A stretch of DNA of 64,000 bases from positions 186,001 through 250,000 of the forward strand of contig VXAZ01008004.1 in assembly GCA_013399875.1 (NCBI GenBank), written 5' to 3'. Positions within the stretch are counted from its first letter, which is position 1, and each line of letters begins with the position of its first letter. Below, one piece after another: positions 37,905-50,868 of the stretch. The translations under genes and the position numbers were made by a program. This stretch comes from Gymnorhina tibicen. Its lineage: Eukaryota > Chordata > Aves > Passeriformes > Artamidae. Under the pieces are notes generated by a model. The model made no database searches. It had not been told where the DNA came from and saw only the letters and a list, made by a program, of their open reading frames with translations.

Positions 37905-39038
37905 CATCAAGGATCTACTTCAGTAGAAAACTCCAAGTTTCTGCTGGCATTGAGTCAGAATAAGGCTGCTCATCTAAAAGCACAGAGATACTGTATAAAT
38001 CCATTAAAAAATCCCCAAATTAAAACCCCTTAGAAGAATTCGGAAGACAGCTATGCTTTCTCCTGCAAAAATTCTCTGTGTTTAAAGAGCCTCAAGAGGT
38101 GCCAGATGGCTAGTCCCATTTCCTATCCTTGTAAAAGAGCATCCAGTATGTTCAGCCTTAATTTGGTTCAGAGTTTTCTGGTGGATGGGACGAGTCAGTT
38201 CTTCGATCGTATTTTGATGAGAAGAATATTTATCATCTGACAATATCATGTCTTGATGGTATGGAGAATCACATCATTCTCTCTTTTCAAAAGAGTTATG
38301 AATCCAATCCAGCTACAACTAGTGGGTGAATGACGTCCTTCTGAAAATGTTAAGTAAATTCTGGGAAATCAGGCATGAAAATGAACTGCAGATAAGGAAA
38401 CATAAGGCTAAGGGATTCTGAGAAACCCTTCAGCTCTCATACAGCAGCTGGTGGTTGTGAGAAAGAAAACGGTTCCCTGTAATATTGCAGTGCCATAAGG
38501 AATTATGTGGGCTGTATCAGTTCCATCCTAAAGACTACAGAAACTGACAGGAGCATGTTCTTTGTTTGGTATTCCTTCTAATTAAAAAAAAAAACAACTT
38601 AAAGTATAAATGTGGTAAAATGCATAGTTGAATGAAAAAGGGCTATATACAGTATTATGGAAGATCCCAAGGCAGATTTTTTGGATTTGAGAGCCAATGA
38701 TGCTTCCCAAGCAAATGTAATTTTGCGTTGAATTCAAAATTTGGTTTTGAATCCTACATACCTTGGGATTTCAGGGAATTTTGGAATACCAGGATTTCAA
38801 GGTCTATGGAACTTGTGAGTCTTGTGAGAACAATATCTGGTTAAAGATTTTCTTTAATTGTATGAATTGTATGAGTGAAAAAGAATTTAATTATATGAGT
38901 GGAAAAGAACTACTTCCTTATTTGTCTTCTTAATAAAGGTAATAGTTTAGTTAGTTACAAAATTTTATGGCTCTCCAATATGGAGTTATTTCAGTTTTTA
39001 TTGAGCTCCAAACTTACTTGTGTAATGACAATGTGAGC

Positions 39039-39100
39039 AAAAAAAAAAAAAAAANNNNNNNNNNNNNNNNNNNNNNNNNNNNAAAAAAAAAAAAAAAAAA
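39039..39100. other. Assembly gap of 28 N inside poly-A
   Basis: A run of 16 A (39039-39054), 28 unknown bases (39055-39082), then 18 more A (39083-39100). The gap sits entirely within poly-A, so the true sequence is probably a longer A-rich tract that the assembler or polisher could not resolve. Its real length is unknown. The sequence on either side does not identify a retroposed gene. Confidence 0.95.
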
Positions 39101-40002
39101 GTTTGCCTAATTTCACACCAAGTAGGAGATCAAGTACAACAGCATGTTACAATGTTGACAATAGAACCAAAATACCAGGGTAATGTGAGGTGAACATCTA
39201 CAGAATTTATTTGAAATTCAGTAAATGTCATTTTCATTCCAGATTGGGTACCTTCTGCTTCTTAGAAAACCCTGAACTGGGAGTGATTTGAAGTGTGACT
39301 ATCAGAAATATAAAATCTCTAGGAGCTTCAATATGTTGTGTTTCCTGCTGCTTAGATTTAGCACAACATCTTTAAATCTTAGTGGTTCTGGAGCCATATT
39401 TTATATGCCTACCTCTATGGTAATCTCAAGAATGCCAGAGCATAACCTGATAGAATAATTTACAGAAAATTTGGCTTTGTTTTTCTCTGCAGTTTCAATT
39501 TAATTCTTCTTTCTTTCAGTATGAAAGGAACAGCTTTATAGCATTCCATCTTTTACTGAAAGTCTTATAACTGAATATGTTTTAAATTATTTATAGAATA
39601 TCTTAGTATACACTTATAAACTCTGGAATAATATTGACTTGTCTGTAATATAGTATTCAGAGAATGGGAAAGTAAACTAATATTTTACTGGAGAAGTAAA
39701 GCAAAACTGCTATATTCCTTTGCAGGTCTTTTAAATTTACAGTTATCGGACCAGGCACACTTCAAAACACCAGTTTCTAAAATATCCACTTGTTTTGAAG
39801 GAAGGTGTGACTGTCATAAACACTTCAGGTTGATGTGAAGTCCCTAGGATCATACTTGTCTTCCCCATCTCTTTTAAAAGCACCAACATGTGTTTTACAA
39901 CCTTGTTTATTTCATTTTTTTCTCTTCAGTAAATAAAATTACTCCATACAAGTTATTCCATAAGATTTCCTAGCATATATGGTCTCAGTAGCATACAGGA
40001 AT
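39101..40002. other. Noncoding stretch, no gene seen
   Basis: AT-rich sequence without a recognisable gene or repeat up to the 5' edge of the long CR1. Confidence 0.65.
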
Positions 40003-40750
40003 TTCAAAAGGAATTTAATCTGGCCAGGAATGTCAAAGACAGGAGGAAGGGCTTCTATATGTACAGAGAGGATCAAAGGAAGTCCAAGGAAAATGAAGGC
40101 CTGCCACTTAAGGTTCAACAAGGCATAGAAGAGGCTGAGGTATGGAATGCCTTCTTTGCCTCAGTCTTTACAAGGAAGACTGTCCTTCAGGAAACCCAGG
40201 CCCTAAAATCCAGGGGGTAAATATGGAGCATGGCAGGTATACCCTTGGTGTGGAAGAAGATCACTTCAGGCAGTACTTAAGCAAAATGGATGGGAGCCCT
40301 GATGGTATGCACACATGAGTGCTGATGGAGCTGGCAGATATTACAAGCCCACTCTCAATAATCTTTGATTAATTGTAGGGATTAGGAGAAGTAAATGTCA
40401 CTCCTGTCTTCAAGAAGTGTAAGGAGGAGAACCCAAGGAACTACAGGTCAGTCAGCCTCACCTCAATCCCCGTGGAAGTGATGAAGCAGGTAATAATGGA
40501 AACCACTTCTAGGCACATGAACAACAAGAAAATCTTCAGGGTTACTCAGCATGGTTTCCCCAAAGGGAAGTCATGCTTCAACAACTTGATAACTTTCTAT
40601 ATCCAAATGATTTGCCTGGTAGAGGAGGGGACAGCAGTGGATATTGTCTTCCCAGATTTCAGTAAGGTTTTCAACACTTTCTCCCATAAGATCCTCTTGG
40701 AAAGGTTGCTGAACTGCGGGCATGAGTCCACAATGAGGTGGCATTGTTGA
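40003..40750 (+). pseudogene. CR1 ORF2 reverse transcriptase remnant
   Basis: Family motifs appear in the expected order but are broken by stops. NAFFASVF (about 40146-40169) is from the linker before RT, and a SPDGMHT-type motif follows near 40295. VNVTPVFKK and NPRNYRSVSLTSIP lie before 40475. QHGFPKGKSCFNNL starts near 40547, and the motif A region DFSKVFN lies at about 40655-40675. In active CR1 elements that last segment usually ends in Asp, whereas here it is Asn. The first motif A Asp is still present. An open frame at 40472-40750 contains the last two motifs. Stops at about 40317 and 40368 and the missing downstream RT make it non-functional. Confidence 0.9.
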
Positions 40751-41259
40751 GGTCACATATGGAGTACTCTGTCCAGTTCTGGGCTCCTCAATACGAGAGA
40801 GACATGGATACACTGGACAGAGTTGAATGGAAGGCCACAAAGATCATAAAGGGATTGTAACATCTCTCATGTGAGTCAGAGTTGAGAGAGTTACACTGAG
40901 AAAAGAAAAGGCTCAGGAGGGGATCTCATCAAAGCATATAAATGTCTGAAGCGAGGATACAAAGATGGAGTCAGGCTCTTTCCAGTGGTGTACAGTGACA
41001 GGACAAGGGGCAGGGGGCACAGACAAACATAGGATACTCTGTCTAAACATAAGGGAATACTTTTTTTGCTGTGAGAGCTTCTGACTACTGGAACAAGGTA
41101 CCCAGAAAGGTTGTGGACTCTCCATCCTTTGAGTTATTCAAAAGTCAGCTGGACAGGGTCCTGGGCAACTTGCTCAAGGTGGTCCTGCTTGAACAGAGGT
41201 TTGGACAAGATGTTTTCCAGAGGTCCCTTTCAACCTCAACCATTCTGTGATTCTGTAAA
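40003..41259 (+). mobile_element. Long CR1 LINE copy with internal deletion
   Basis: The largest mobile element here, about 1.26 kb. The 5' part (40003-40750) corresponds to the ORF2 linker and the N-terminal half of the reverse transcriptase. The 3' part (about 40751-41259) corresponds to the ORF2 C-terminus, starting at a VQFWAPQY-type motif near 40771, plus the tail that ends CCATTCTGTGATTCTGTAA. The two parts are joined directly, so the RT middle, including the catalytic YADD-type box, is missing. Multiple stops and frame shifts show it is long dead. The 5' end is truncated before the endonuclease. Confidence 0.92.
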
Positions 41260-44200
41260 ATACTTGCCCATTTAGATATTCCAGAACTAAAAATTAGCAG
41301 ATGCTCACAGTGAAGTGAGCAAGTTTGTTTATCTCAGTCTGAAAACTTCAAAACCATACACACGGAATCAATTCAGAGCACCGTGTGTGTCTCAGCATGC
41401 ACCAGCCAGCCAGTAATGTTCTCAGAAGAAAACCCAAGAACCAACCACAAGTCCAGACTTCATGTGTTCTGCATGCCTTATCACAGGAATTCACAACTCT
41501 TTCAAGACTTTATTGAAGACAGATTAATAGAAGAATACCTCCATAATGTAATTTTCTTTCTACAGCCCCTGGAAGTATCTAGTGGGATGATTCAAAACAG
41601 ACAAGAATTCTCTCCCTGGTGACAAGATTGGCAGCAATTTAGCACCTCAAGGTGCTTCTCAAGGCTGGGATGACTCTCACCTTGAAGAAGGACTAAACTA
41701 CTACAAGTTTTCGTAGGCAATATATAGAAACTATACTGACATTACTAATACAGAAGTGTCTTACAGAGTTCTTACCCATTCATATGCCTGTACAACAGTC
41801 CTTCATGGGGACTCTGCTGCCTATCCCTATCAGAGATCTTCATGTAGCCATTTGGACTTAGCCCAAATAGAAGGTGTGTGGGAGAATGTTACAAGGTTCT
41901 TTACAAGGCAATGGCCAGTTTTGCTATTTTCCAGCTTATAACAGCTAAATACTACTGCTCCTACTTTGTACAATATTTTCTTCCATAAACTTCCATTGCT
42001 CTAAACATGTATTTGTGCACACATGCACACACAAAATCCCACATAAAATCTGCTCAGTTTCTCAACAGCTAAGAAGCAATAGGGGCAGTCACAAACCGAG
42101 GAAGAACAGTTTTCATTTTCAGTTGTCCCAGGTCTCAAATTTTGTTCAAACTCATATTCTGAGTGACAGCATGCATGAGTATTTCCAGCTCTTGTTCATC
42201 ACTTGCTGTGCTTGGAAACAGGAGCTGACAATGAGAGCACCTCCTGAACAAAAATTATTGCACCACTGCTCTTCATTTGAACAAAAAGAAAAAGATGCTG
42301 AGATCAAAAGAATAAAATAAAAGGTTAAAAGGAAATCAAACTTGAAAGAAAGAAAGAGAACAGTTAATTGGAGGGTCTGATTCAGATGTGTTCTTGCAGT
42401 GCTCGTTCCTAATTTACTATCTGCTCCTCATCTCGGCACAGCAGTCTAACAAGACTTCCACTGCCTCCTCATTTCCCCCCTGGCTGTGCCCCTATTTCAG
42501 ACCTGTGCTCAGTGCTACAGTATTCCCCCCAGCTTTTTTCTCCTATATTGAGCTTTGGGACCTTTATACATTCACCATCATCCCTGTAATTCTAGGGCAC
42601 CAGACTTGGATGTTGGCATTGATGGCCTAAGGATTAGAATATTGTATAAGGCAGGGTTTTGACTTCAGCTCTGTGAACTCGGTGCTAACACTGGGGAGAT
42701 ACTTACAAAGGCATAAACAAAGGAGACAAATCTACACAAAGAAACTGTGGAAAGGATCTGGCGGGAGGAGGGCAGAAAGAACAAACCAAGATATTTTAGA
42801 CTAAGAAAAGTCCCAGCTGTCTTAAAGGTCTCTAAACAAATGAGAAAATTTACATAGTAAGATTTCAGCTTGTGAGTAAATTTTTAATGCATAAAATTTT
42901 AGAATACAAGTAGATAAAGCCAGAGATTTGTTTCACGCAGTATAAATTAAAATCCATATCATTGCTTTGCTGGATTACTCAGAATCAGCATCTTTTGCTT
43001 TCAACAATTTCAGGCTTTACAGATGCTGCATATCTACCTACAAAAAAGACTTCCCAAAATGTTTGCTTTGAAAGACAGCATTGCTGTTTTTTTCAGATGC
43101 CTCCTTTTCTTAAATAAACAAATCAACAGGGGATGCATTGTCATTTATCCCATATCCTTCTATTTCTGCATGCTTCCAGTTGACTGCTAAGCTCCTCAGT
43201 TCCAGAGGCTGGTACACAATTAAAGCAATAAATTCTAAACAACAAAGAATATACCAACAGAAATTATAAAATATTAGATTGTTGATGCTGATTTGACTTT
43301 GACTTCAATTGTGTCTTCCTGTTTTTACTGCTATCCTGCCCAGAAAGGTGTGGACATAAACTCCTTAACTGCCCTTGATGTCTTTGTGATTCACGAAGAA
43401 GAATATGCTGGCTGCAAGTGAAATGAGTAAGTAGTGGTTTGACCTTCTGATATCAGGTAGACTACATGAAGACAGAGTAAACTGCATTCAACATGGTAAA
43501 AATAGATCAGAAAGGTTATAAAATGTGGAATAGTGCATTATTTGTCATAATTCAGATTTCTCTCTGGGGATGATTAGCGGTCTAACACTATTCCAGACTG
43601 TCACCTCTCCTAACTGGGTAGACACTGCAGCATTGTAAAAAAGAAGGGCGTAGCAAATCAAGTGTTATGCATAGAGGTTGCTAAAAGCATAAATAGTTAA
43701 TTAAATGGCAAAATAAATAAATGCAATTTCCAATTCTTTAGCAGCCTTTGCCCCACAGTCAACCCTAAAACACCTCACAAAAGACAAAATGCCCACTTCA
43801 GTCATGTCTGCTGCTGATCAAATTGATTCAGAAAAAGACAATATTTCATCCGTCCTCTTTGGAGTTCAAGTATGAATGGTGAAGCAAAAGAGAGTGAAAC
43901 TGAGGGAAACATGAAAAGCTTGATTCGTTAGGACCCCTGCTGTCTGAAAAGAGATCAAAGCTCAGGAGGAGGCTGTAAAACAGCCGAATGCACTGCACAG
44001 AAACATGGCCTGTGGCAGCTGCTCTGGGCACGCTCTCACAACACAGGTGTACCTCCAAGTCTGCTCTGCCAGCTGAATCATGGGACCAGGCTACCTCTTC
44101 TCCTTCTTCATTATTTCCACTGCAGTCACTGAGGAGATGTGAGCTCCATCCATCACAATGCACAAATTCACAGTGCGCAGATTCAGCACAGGCCTAATTA

Positions 44201-47200
44201 AAGCTTTTCCTTTCATTTGTGGAGATAATTAGACTTTCATCTCACCAGGAAGCTTCAGAAAGATCTATTTCTTTCTTCAATAAGAGCTACATCAAACAAA
44301 AGCAGATTTTAATCGCCTTTTCTTTGGGGCATGAGTCAATAATGAAAGATGTCATGGGTAACAAAAATTGTGTGCAGGGGGAAAAAAGGAGGGAAAAAAG
44401 ACCAAGCTATGTTCTTTAATTAACACCATGTTTGCAAACACCATTAATTTCTCTCATTAAAATGATTTTTATCTACAACCGATTGTTGATAAAAAAATTG
44501 ATTTGAACATCTCATCTGTTTCATGCTATGCAGGAACCCATCTGCTCTGCTGTAAAGCAGGAAGAATGCAGACTGTTAAGCAACATGTGAGAACAATAAA
44601 AAATGCATATGTGTGTGTCAGGGATTTGTGAGGCTCACTGCAGGGCAAGGGCCACCTTTTCTCAGAACATCTATAAAAAATGACTTGGTAGCAGGCCAAA
44701 GGACAAAATGTCACAAAGATCAGAAGTGCATAAATAACAAATGAATTAATATATGCAGGAAGAAAGGTTCCATCTGTGTTGGGATGCATCGGTAAACAGG
44801 CTTGGAAAAATAAGATTTCAGACACATTTAACACTACATGGTGAGCTGCTGTGATGTAGTATTAGAGAAGAGACAGGCCGAGATTACTGCCTTTGCCTTT
44901 TTCATTACTAGTAGAACACAAGCATCTTTTCCTACTACCTTTCACACCGGTGCAAGGGGAGAGCATTTTTGGCTCCAGGCCCAAGGCACATTATTTATTT
45001 ATTTAACTATTTGACACAGTGCTTCTGTATGGGCTGCCTGATGCGCAGGCTCACAAAGAGGGTGTAGCTGATTGTCTGTGGGAATTGAAGTCTGGCAGTC
45101 TAAGGCAGGAATAAAGCACTCTTTCACCCTAGAGCTTGCAGCAATCCCAAAGAACTGTTAGGCTGATAGCATTAAGACATTTAGTGAAGACAGAGCTTGT
45201 TTAAGTATCATTTTAATGACAATACCTGCTTTGCAGTAGGCACAGAACTATTGGAAGAAACACTAGTAGTAAGGCTGTACTTGCAGAGCTCACTGTCAGT
45301 CTGCTTAATGCCTTCCTGGATAGGATAAAGTGTTGTGATTCATCAGAATCAGATCTGAACTTCCTCTAATAGCAAAATATCATCACACCAAAATAATAAA
45401 GGATTAAATGTGCGTTACTGAGTGCTCTGCTGCTGTTGTGACCTGCCTGGGAAATTGATGAAAAGATTTAATGGAACCTTTTTTAAAGAAAATCTACAAA
45501 CATCCTTAAATCTCACAATGTTGATGCTTGATTCATCGTGCCTTTATGCAGTTAGTTCTGGCATATGGCAGTTGTTTGGGAAACCAAAGTTTGTAGGAGC
45601 TTGACAGACATTTCTTCTTGATGCATTGAGCCAGTAAGATCCCTGGTGAGTATCCAGATTCTAACAGAGCTGCACATGTCTGTTCTCATGACTGTAAGAG
45701 ATGGAAGTTTTTCCTGTTTGGGTTCCTTTTTCTCAAGTTCACTCAGTCACTTAAAAATAAAACTGCAGTTTTCTTCTGTGTATCCTAGTTTTATGCTAAT
45801 ATGCTCCCTCCCCCCAGTAAATGAGGACTGTTTTTATTTTAAATTAAGATAAAAACATATGCACATGGCACTGAGTTTATCCATTCTGCTAGGATCTAGG
45901 AGTTCAATGTGCTGTAAATCTCTTACAGCTCAAGATAGAAGGTCTGACAGAGGATTTTCCCAATTCTCCTTGAAACTCTCAAAAAAAAAAAATTGAGCTT
46001 TGTCATGTTTCAGATAATTATCATAATTTCCCTGTACCCTGGGCCAAGATTTGCTTCCATTTATGTCTTTTTAACCATTTACCTCAATGGAAGTCTTATC
46101 TATTCCAAGTTACAGAGCAATGAGGAGAAAACTCCAAATAGTAAATATTTATTGAAGAATTTACTTTGAAAAAGGAAATGAAAAATGGTGAAGTAGGAAA
46201 AAAAAAAAGAAGAAAACTTACGATACTTTTTGGGGGTGATATTCTTTGCTTCAAGGGAAGATAAGCTTTTCCATTTTTTTTTTTTTTCCTTTTTATTTTC
46301 TTTCTCTTTAACAAGCACGTTGCATGCAGAAGGAATAGTAACTCATGCCCAGAACTCTGAAAGACCCAACAGCACTATAGCCCTTCCTCTGAATTCAAAT
46401 CAAAACTTTGTCTAAAATGGAATTCTGCTTTGGAATACTTCTGAGCTCCCTCATTAGAATATACACATGGTTCTGATCCAGTTTTTATAATAGGAAACAA
46501 TCTCCCCACTCATCCCCTGAAAAGTTAGCTTATGGAATATATTGTTTATACAGACAATGCAGCTGATCTTCAAAAGTGATAAACCCTCATGAACAGAAGA
46601 ACCCAAACTGAGATCTCTGCTAACTACCTAGATGATACAGCTGAGCTACAAACTGCTAGAGGAAATCAGAGGAAACCCTAACCGGATACCAGATTTGCTC
46701 ATCGCTTGTAGTTCAGATATGTTAATAGGTCGTCATTTCATGGAAGAGGACAGGGATACTAAGTAGGTGACCTGCCAGAGGAGAAGGAACAGAAGACAAA
46801 CAGAAAAGACTGTTCTCAGTTTTAAGGGCAAAACTGGGAATGTACTCCTGCATTGCTTGTCTTAAACTTCAGCACGCTGAACTCCCCTACTGCTATCAGC
46901 TGCAGAGAAAGAGACAGTTGCCACTGCTTCTAATATTCTCAGCAAATATAGGGCAATATTCAGTTTCCAAAGAGCCTGTCACACTGTCAGTGGTGCTGGG
47001 ACTGAGTGGGCACAAAGCTGTTGTTAATGAATAGGGAGGCTGGAGGCAGATGGTATCCAAATGTAAGAAAAGTGTCATGAAATCATAGAACGGGTGAAAA
47101 ATGCATTTACCCAATCCCTTCCAATCAAAACATTATCCTGCGTCTCTGTGTCACAGGAAATCCATTCCTATTTAACAAATACAAGAAATACTATCCAGAT

Positions 47201-47238
47201 AGTCCAAGGACTGGACTTTCAGACTCCTCTACCAAGAG

Positions 47239-47240
<2 letters not shown>
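41260..47240. other. Noncoding stretch with enhancer-like sections
   Basis: No gene was recognised. AGCACCT/AGGTGCT forms a small inverted repeat at 41641-41656. 43980-44160 is somewhat GC-richer, and 44401-44490 is enhancer-like (separate entry). Poly-T and A-rich runs lie at 46199-46208 and 46274-46287. Open frames are short, overlap on both strands and are unrecognised. Confidence 0.65.
44401..44490. promoter_or_regulatory. Palindromic forkhead-like site in an ATTA-rich context
   Basis: TGTTTGCAAACA at 44429-44440 is a perfect 12-bp palindrome that reads as a forkhead-type TGTTTGC core on both strands. It is bracketed by TTAATTAACA upstream and CATTAATTT downstream, with further ATTA cores to 44490. 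This density resembles a developmental enhancer. Binding and conservation are inference. Confidence 0.25.

Positions 47241-47279
<39 letters not shown>
47241..47279. repeat. (AT)n microsatellite
   Basis: Thirty-nine uninterrupted bases of alternating A and T, followed by C and ATATAAAA. It is likely length-polymorphic. It also generates artificial Ile-Tyr repeat frames on both strands. Confidence 0.95.
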
Positions 47280-47286
<7 letters not shown>

Positions 47287-48360
47287 AAAAACATGGAAAT
47301 TGAAATGTATATTTTACTATTGTTTTTTTCTCGAATGAGCTTGGACAAGTGACAATCTCCACTTGTTAAATCAAACACAAATGTAAATACATAGGAGCAT
47401 AAAAGCTCAGCAGGTAAAGAACAGGGAATTTGTGAACGCATATTTTGATTTCAGCAAAGTCCAAATTATGATTATGTTTCTTCCTCCTATTCACCAGTGT
47501 TATCGAGAAATATTTGATTTATACAATGGAATTCACAACAATGTATAGATCATAAAGATCTTAAAGGTATAAACCTTGACTGATGATCTGGCTTCTCCTT
47601 CCTGCACTTTTTGCCTATGCAGTATCAGAACATGAAGCCCGAACTATGCATTGTGTATCTGTGTGTATATTCTGTGTGACATCACCATGAACTGGCAGTA
47701 TCTGCTCACCATTATGTTTAACACACAAGGAATGTTTCTGAGTCCAACTAGTGTGTTTAACAGGTGGAACATTCCTAGATTTAGAAAGAGCTTCAGGATT
47801 ACAATACTTTCTCTCATTTTAAAGTACTCTGAAGTGAACTCCTATCTCTTCTTTAAGTATGTGTCATGTGAAACTTGATGTGAAGAGTGTTTAATGGATG
47901 AAATTAAAAATATGTGATTGATGGTGCATTTATCAACTCCAATTGAGACATAAATAGAATATCTCATTGTTTATGTGTGAATATCTATATCTCATTCTAA
48001 TAAACTGAGGTAGAAAGAAAAGCAATACCCCATCCAAAACAAAGGTCAACTCAAGTAGTCTCAGACATTAGGCAGCAAAAGAAATGCCCTGAACAGACCA
48101 GGATGTCTACTAGCTGGCAGAAATCCCTGACATATTTCACAGGTGGAGAGCTATGTACAGAAAAGAACAAACAGAAGTTTAACTCTTTAATCATGCTTAA
48201 TTTTCAACTTGAACCTCAAATTTGAAAGTTTTAACACTTTTAAAGAACCCTAATCTCATACAGAAGAAATGATGTGAGCCTATTTTAAAGCTAAAGTGGC
48301 TTTCCTGACTGAAAACTGGAAATTATGATCTTTAGTATCCAAGTGTCAATGAAATGTAAG

Positions 48361-48600
48361 TGCCCACCAGATTGCTGGCCCACCCATAGATTATTAATGC
48401 ACAATTAATCTACTAAGACAACTGTAGAGTGTCATTTAGCTTCAGAACCCATAAGTATAAAACAGCAACACACTGTGAAATTAATGGTAACACTTAAAGG
48501 TCCCATTGTTATTAATTCATTTGACATTCACTGTAATCACACTGGTCTTTAATGAATTCATTTGGCATGTGAATATTGCATGTACTTTCAAACGCACTCC
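48361..48600. promoter_or_regulatory. Candidate conserved noncoding enhancer
   Basis: The stretch is dense in homeodomain-type cores (TTATTAATGC, ACAATTAATC, ATTAATTCATTTGACAT). It also has an NKX2-like CACTTAAAG at 48491-48499 and a SOX-like CCATTGTT at 48503-48510. A similar ATTCATTTGACAT/ATTCATTTGGCAT unit appears twice, near 48514 and 48556. No simple sequence or young repeat is present. The motif assignments are by eye. Confidence 0.3.
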
Positions 48601-50860
48601 AGTGCAAATCAGTGTTAATTGATGTCCTGAATTGAAATAGTTTCTCTCTCTCTGTAACTTCTTATTTTTAGCCTACCGTACTTTTTTTCAAGGGTCTTTT
48701 CCTCAGCAAAATTTACACATGGCATATGCAAGCACATGCTCTTATATAATAATTGCTTTAACTGGATGTCAATATAGCATACAAAAATGACCAACTGATC
48801 ATATGGTACTGAACCTCTGCAGTAACTTGTTCTAAGGCAATAAACTCTAAACACCACTGAACTTCAGTAACCTCCTAGTGCCACACATCCTGTGAATATT
48901 TTCCGTTTACTGTTCTCCACAAATTGCCTGTGAACATCTTTGGCTTATGTGAAAAGTGCTGTGGCCAATGGTTATCATCTTACGCAGTTCAGTTTTATAG
49001 CAGGAACTGGCTGTACCTCTCTCCCTGCACTCAGTCTCTGTAGCCGTGCATATGGATAATGTCTGTAAATGTGCCAATTGAAACTGTCTCCTTCCCTTAT
49101 ATGTAAGCACTGCTTCCAAGAACTGTGGGGTGCTGAGAAATTCCTCTTAATGTCACACGCAAGCAGTTAATCTCAAAAGATTTAATTCATGGGTGGTACA
49201 ACAATTCCAACTCAGTAGCTTGTCCTAGACAAAATACTTCAAACTGGAAAATACTTCATGCTAATAAAATAGTATTACTGTTATAATTCATATAGTTCCT
49301 GACTTACTTCAGTAACAATCTTCATATGTTCTTGTTTCCCAGAAAATAAAGGGAGTCTCAGGGGTGCCAAAGGAGCCTCTGATGTCAAATAATTTCCTAA
49401 GTTAAATACTTCTTTTGACCTGTACGTAGTATAGCCAAGGAAGTTTAAATTAGCACAATATGGGACTATGGTGTTTGATATCACTTTTGTGGGAAATTTG
49501 TAAGCCATTCCTAAAAATAGCACACGAACCAACAAAAATATGGATTCAGAATGCCTCAGATGTAATTACGCTTGAAGATAACATCAACAGCATTATATAA
49601 ATACTATTATTCTATCAAGGTAAACGAAATTAAAGCACATACAATAAGCACACACTTACTGAAAAGCACCTAAAAAGTTGTGGTGCCACTAATATTTGGT
49701 TGCCTCAGAGGGCTTGCATTGTTTCTCAAAAAATACAAGATTAATGTTTTCTCCAATTCCAGACCTTCTTGATTCTCAATAATTTAAAAAAAGGTACCCC
49801 AATCTGTGACATAAAAAACCATTTCAAGCATCTCTGCTTGGGTTGAAAAATAAGTAAACAGAAAAGAGGTCCCACTGATTTAATTTGTTTCAATACTACT
49901 ATCTGCTGGGTAATGTACTTTAAATGCACTTTTTTTTTTAAACTAATGTTTCCCATAATAAGTTTCTAATTTTTCTTTTGTATTTCATGGTAAAGCTAGA
50001 GATCATTATTTAAACTTATTCAACACAGTATACATATTTTTGTACTACTGAGTAACTAGGGGATGCAGAATATCATAAAAATTGGAAATAATCTTGAAAC
50101 TACTTCACAGAAATAGTGTCAGAATAGTGTCTACTAGACTCTTGCTGCTGACATGCAAGACTTTTCTGAGATTTCATTGCCAAGGAAGGCCCTGTGAATA
50201 AAACTATTTTAAGAATGGATATAGACACATCAATCAGAACCACAAATCAAGAGTGTCTGGCCACATAGTACTGATTAAAGTTAGTATTTGTCTTCCCTCA
50301 CTTTCTGTAACACACTCAGAATGATGAACATACTCTAAATGGAAAAATATGATTGCTGAGTCTTCATTACTTGTCATTAATATCCTGGAAGTAAAGAACC
50401 TATCTTGAGGTCTAACTATGTTTTATTCTATTAGTCATTATTTTATTTGAAGAATGACTGAGTTATGCTCCTCTTTAGTTCAAAACTTTCAGCCATTATG
50501 TTCATAATGACTTTTGAGGAAAGAACATTTCAATAAGCTAGCACTTTCCCATTGTTGAAGATCCTTCCCCCCAAACCACAAAATTGTCAGCCTTGTTTTA
50601 CACTGTTATGAAGCAGCAATACATACAATTAGGCTTGTCAGACACCTTCCATTCTCAGGAGCAGGCAACTGAAATCTTAAAGGGAGAGTCAGTGAATTTT
50701 TGTCATTGACCCTTTGAAAACTGCAGAATTGGACATGTATTTGGACATGTTGCTAGTCTCTGGGAATTTGAATTTGCTTATGCTAATAAGAGATTTGCTA
50801 AGAATTTAGAAGTTAAATAATCTGAAAACTGTATAGACTAAGAATGTTGTAGCCCAACAC

Positions 50861-50868
50861 TATAAAAG
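50861..50868 (+). promoter_or_regulatory. TATA-box-like string
   Basis: TATAAAAG followed by a moderately GC-richer 400 bp. It could be a degraded LTR promoter, but TG...CA ends and an AATAAA at the right spacing were not found. Confidence 0.2.

Larger units (their letters stand above)
33420..39038. other. Noncoding stretch with several hairpins
   Basis: No gene was recognised. Inverted repeats lie at 34650-34669 (CCTTCCAC/GTGGAAGG, 4-nt loop), 36700-36730 and 37881-37904. TTATTTGAATT-type units recur at 33650-33695. A 13-14-T run is at about 34247-34260. Open frames are short and unrecognised. Confidence 0.65.

Noticed and set aside
40472..40750. 92-codon frame as a possible host gene
   Set aside because: The motifs QHGFPKGKSC and DFSKVFN are reverse transcriptase motifs of a broken CR1 element, flanked by more CR1.
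47075..47130. AATCATAGAACGGG as another CR1 tail on the minus strand
   Set aside because: Only the first dozen bases fit. The following sequence does not follow the CR1 3' UTR.
47094..47441. Ile-Tyr repeat frames on both strands
   Set aside because: They are produced by the (AT)n microsatellite.
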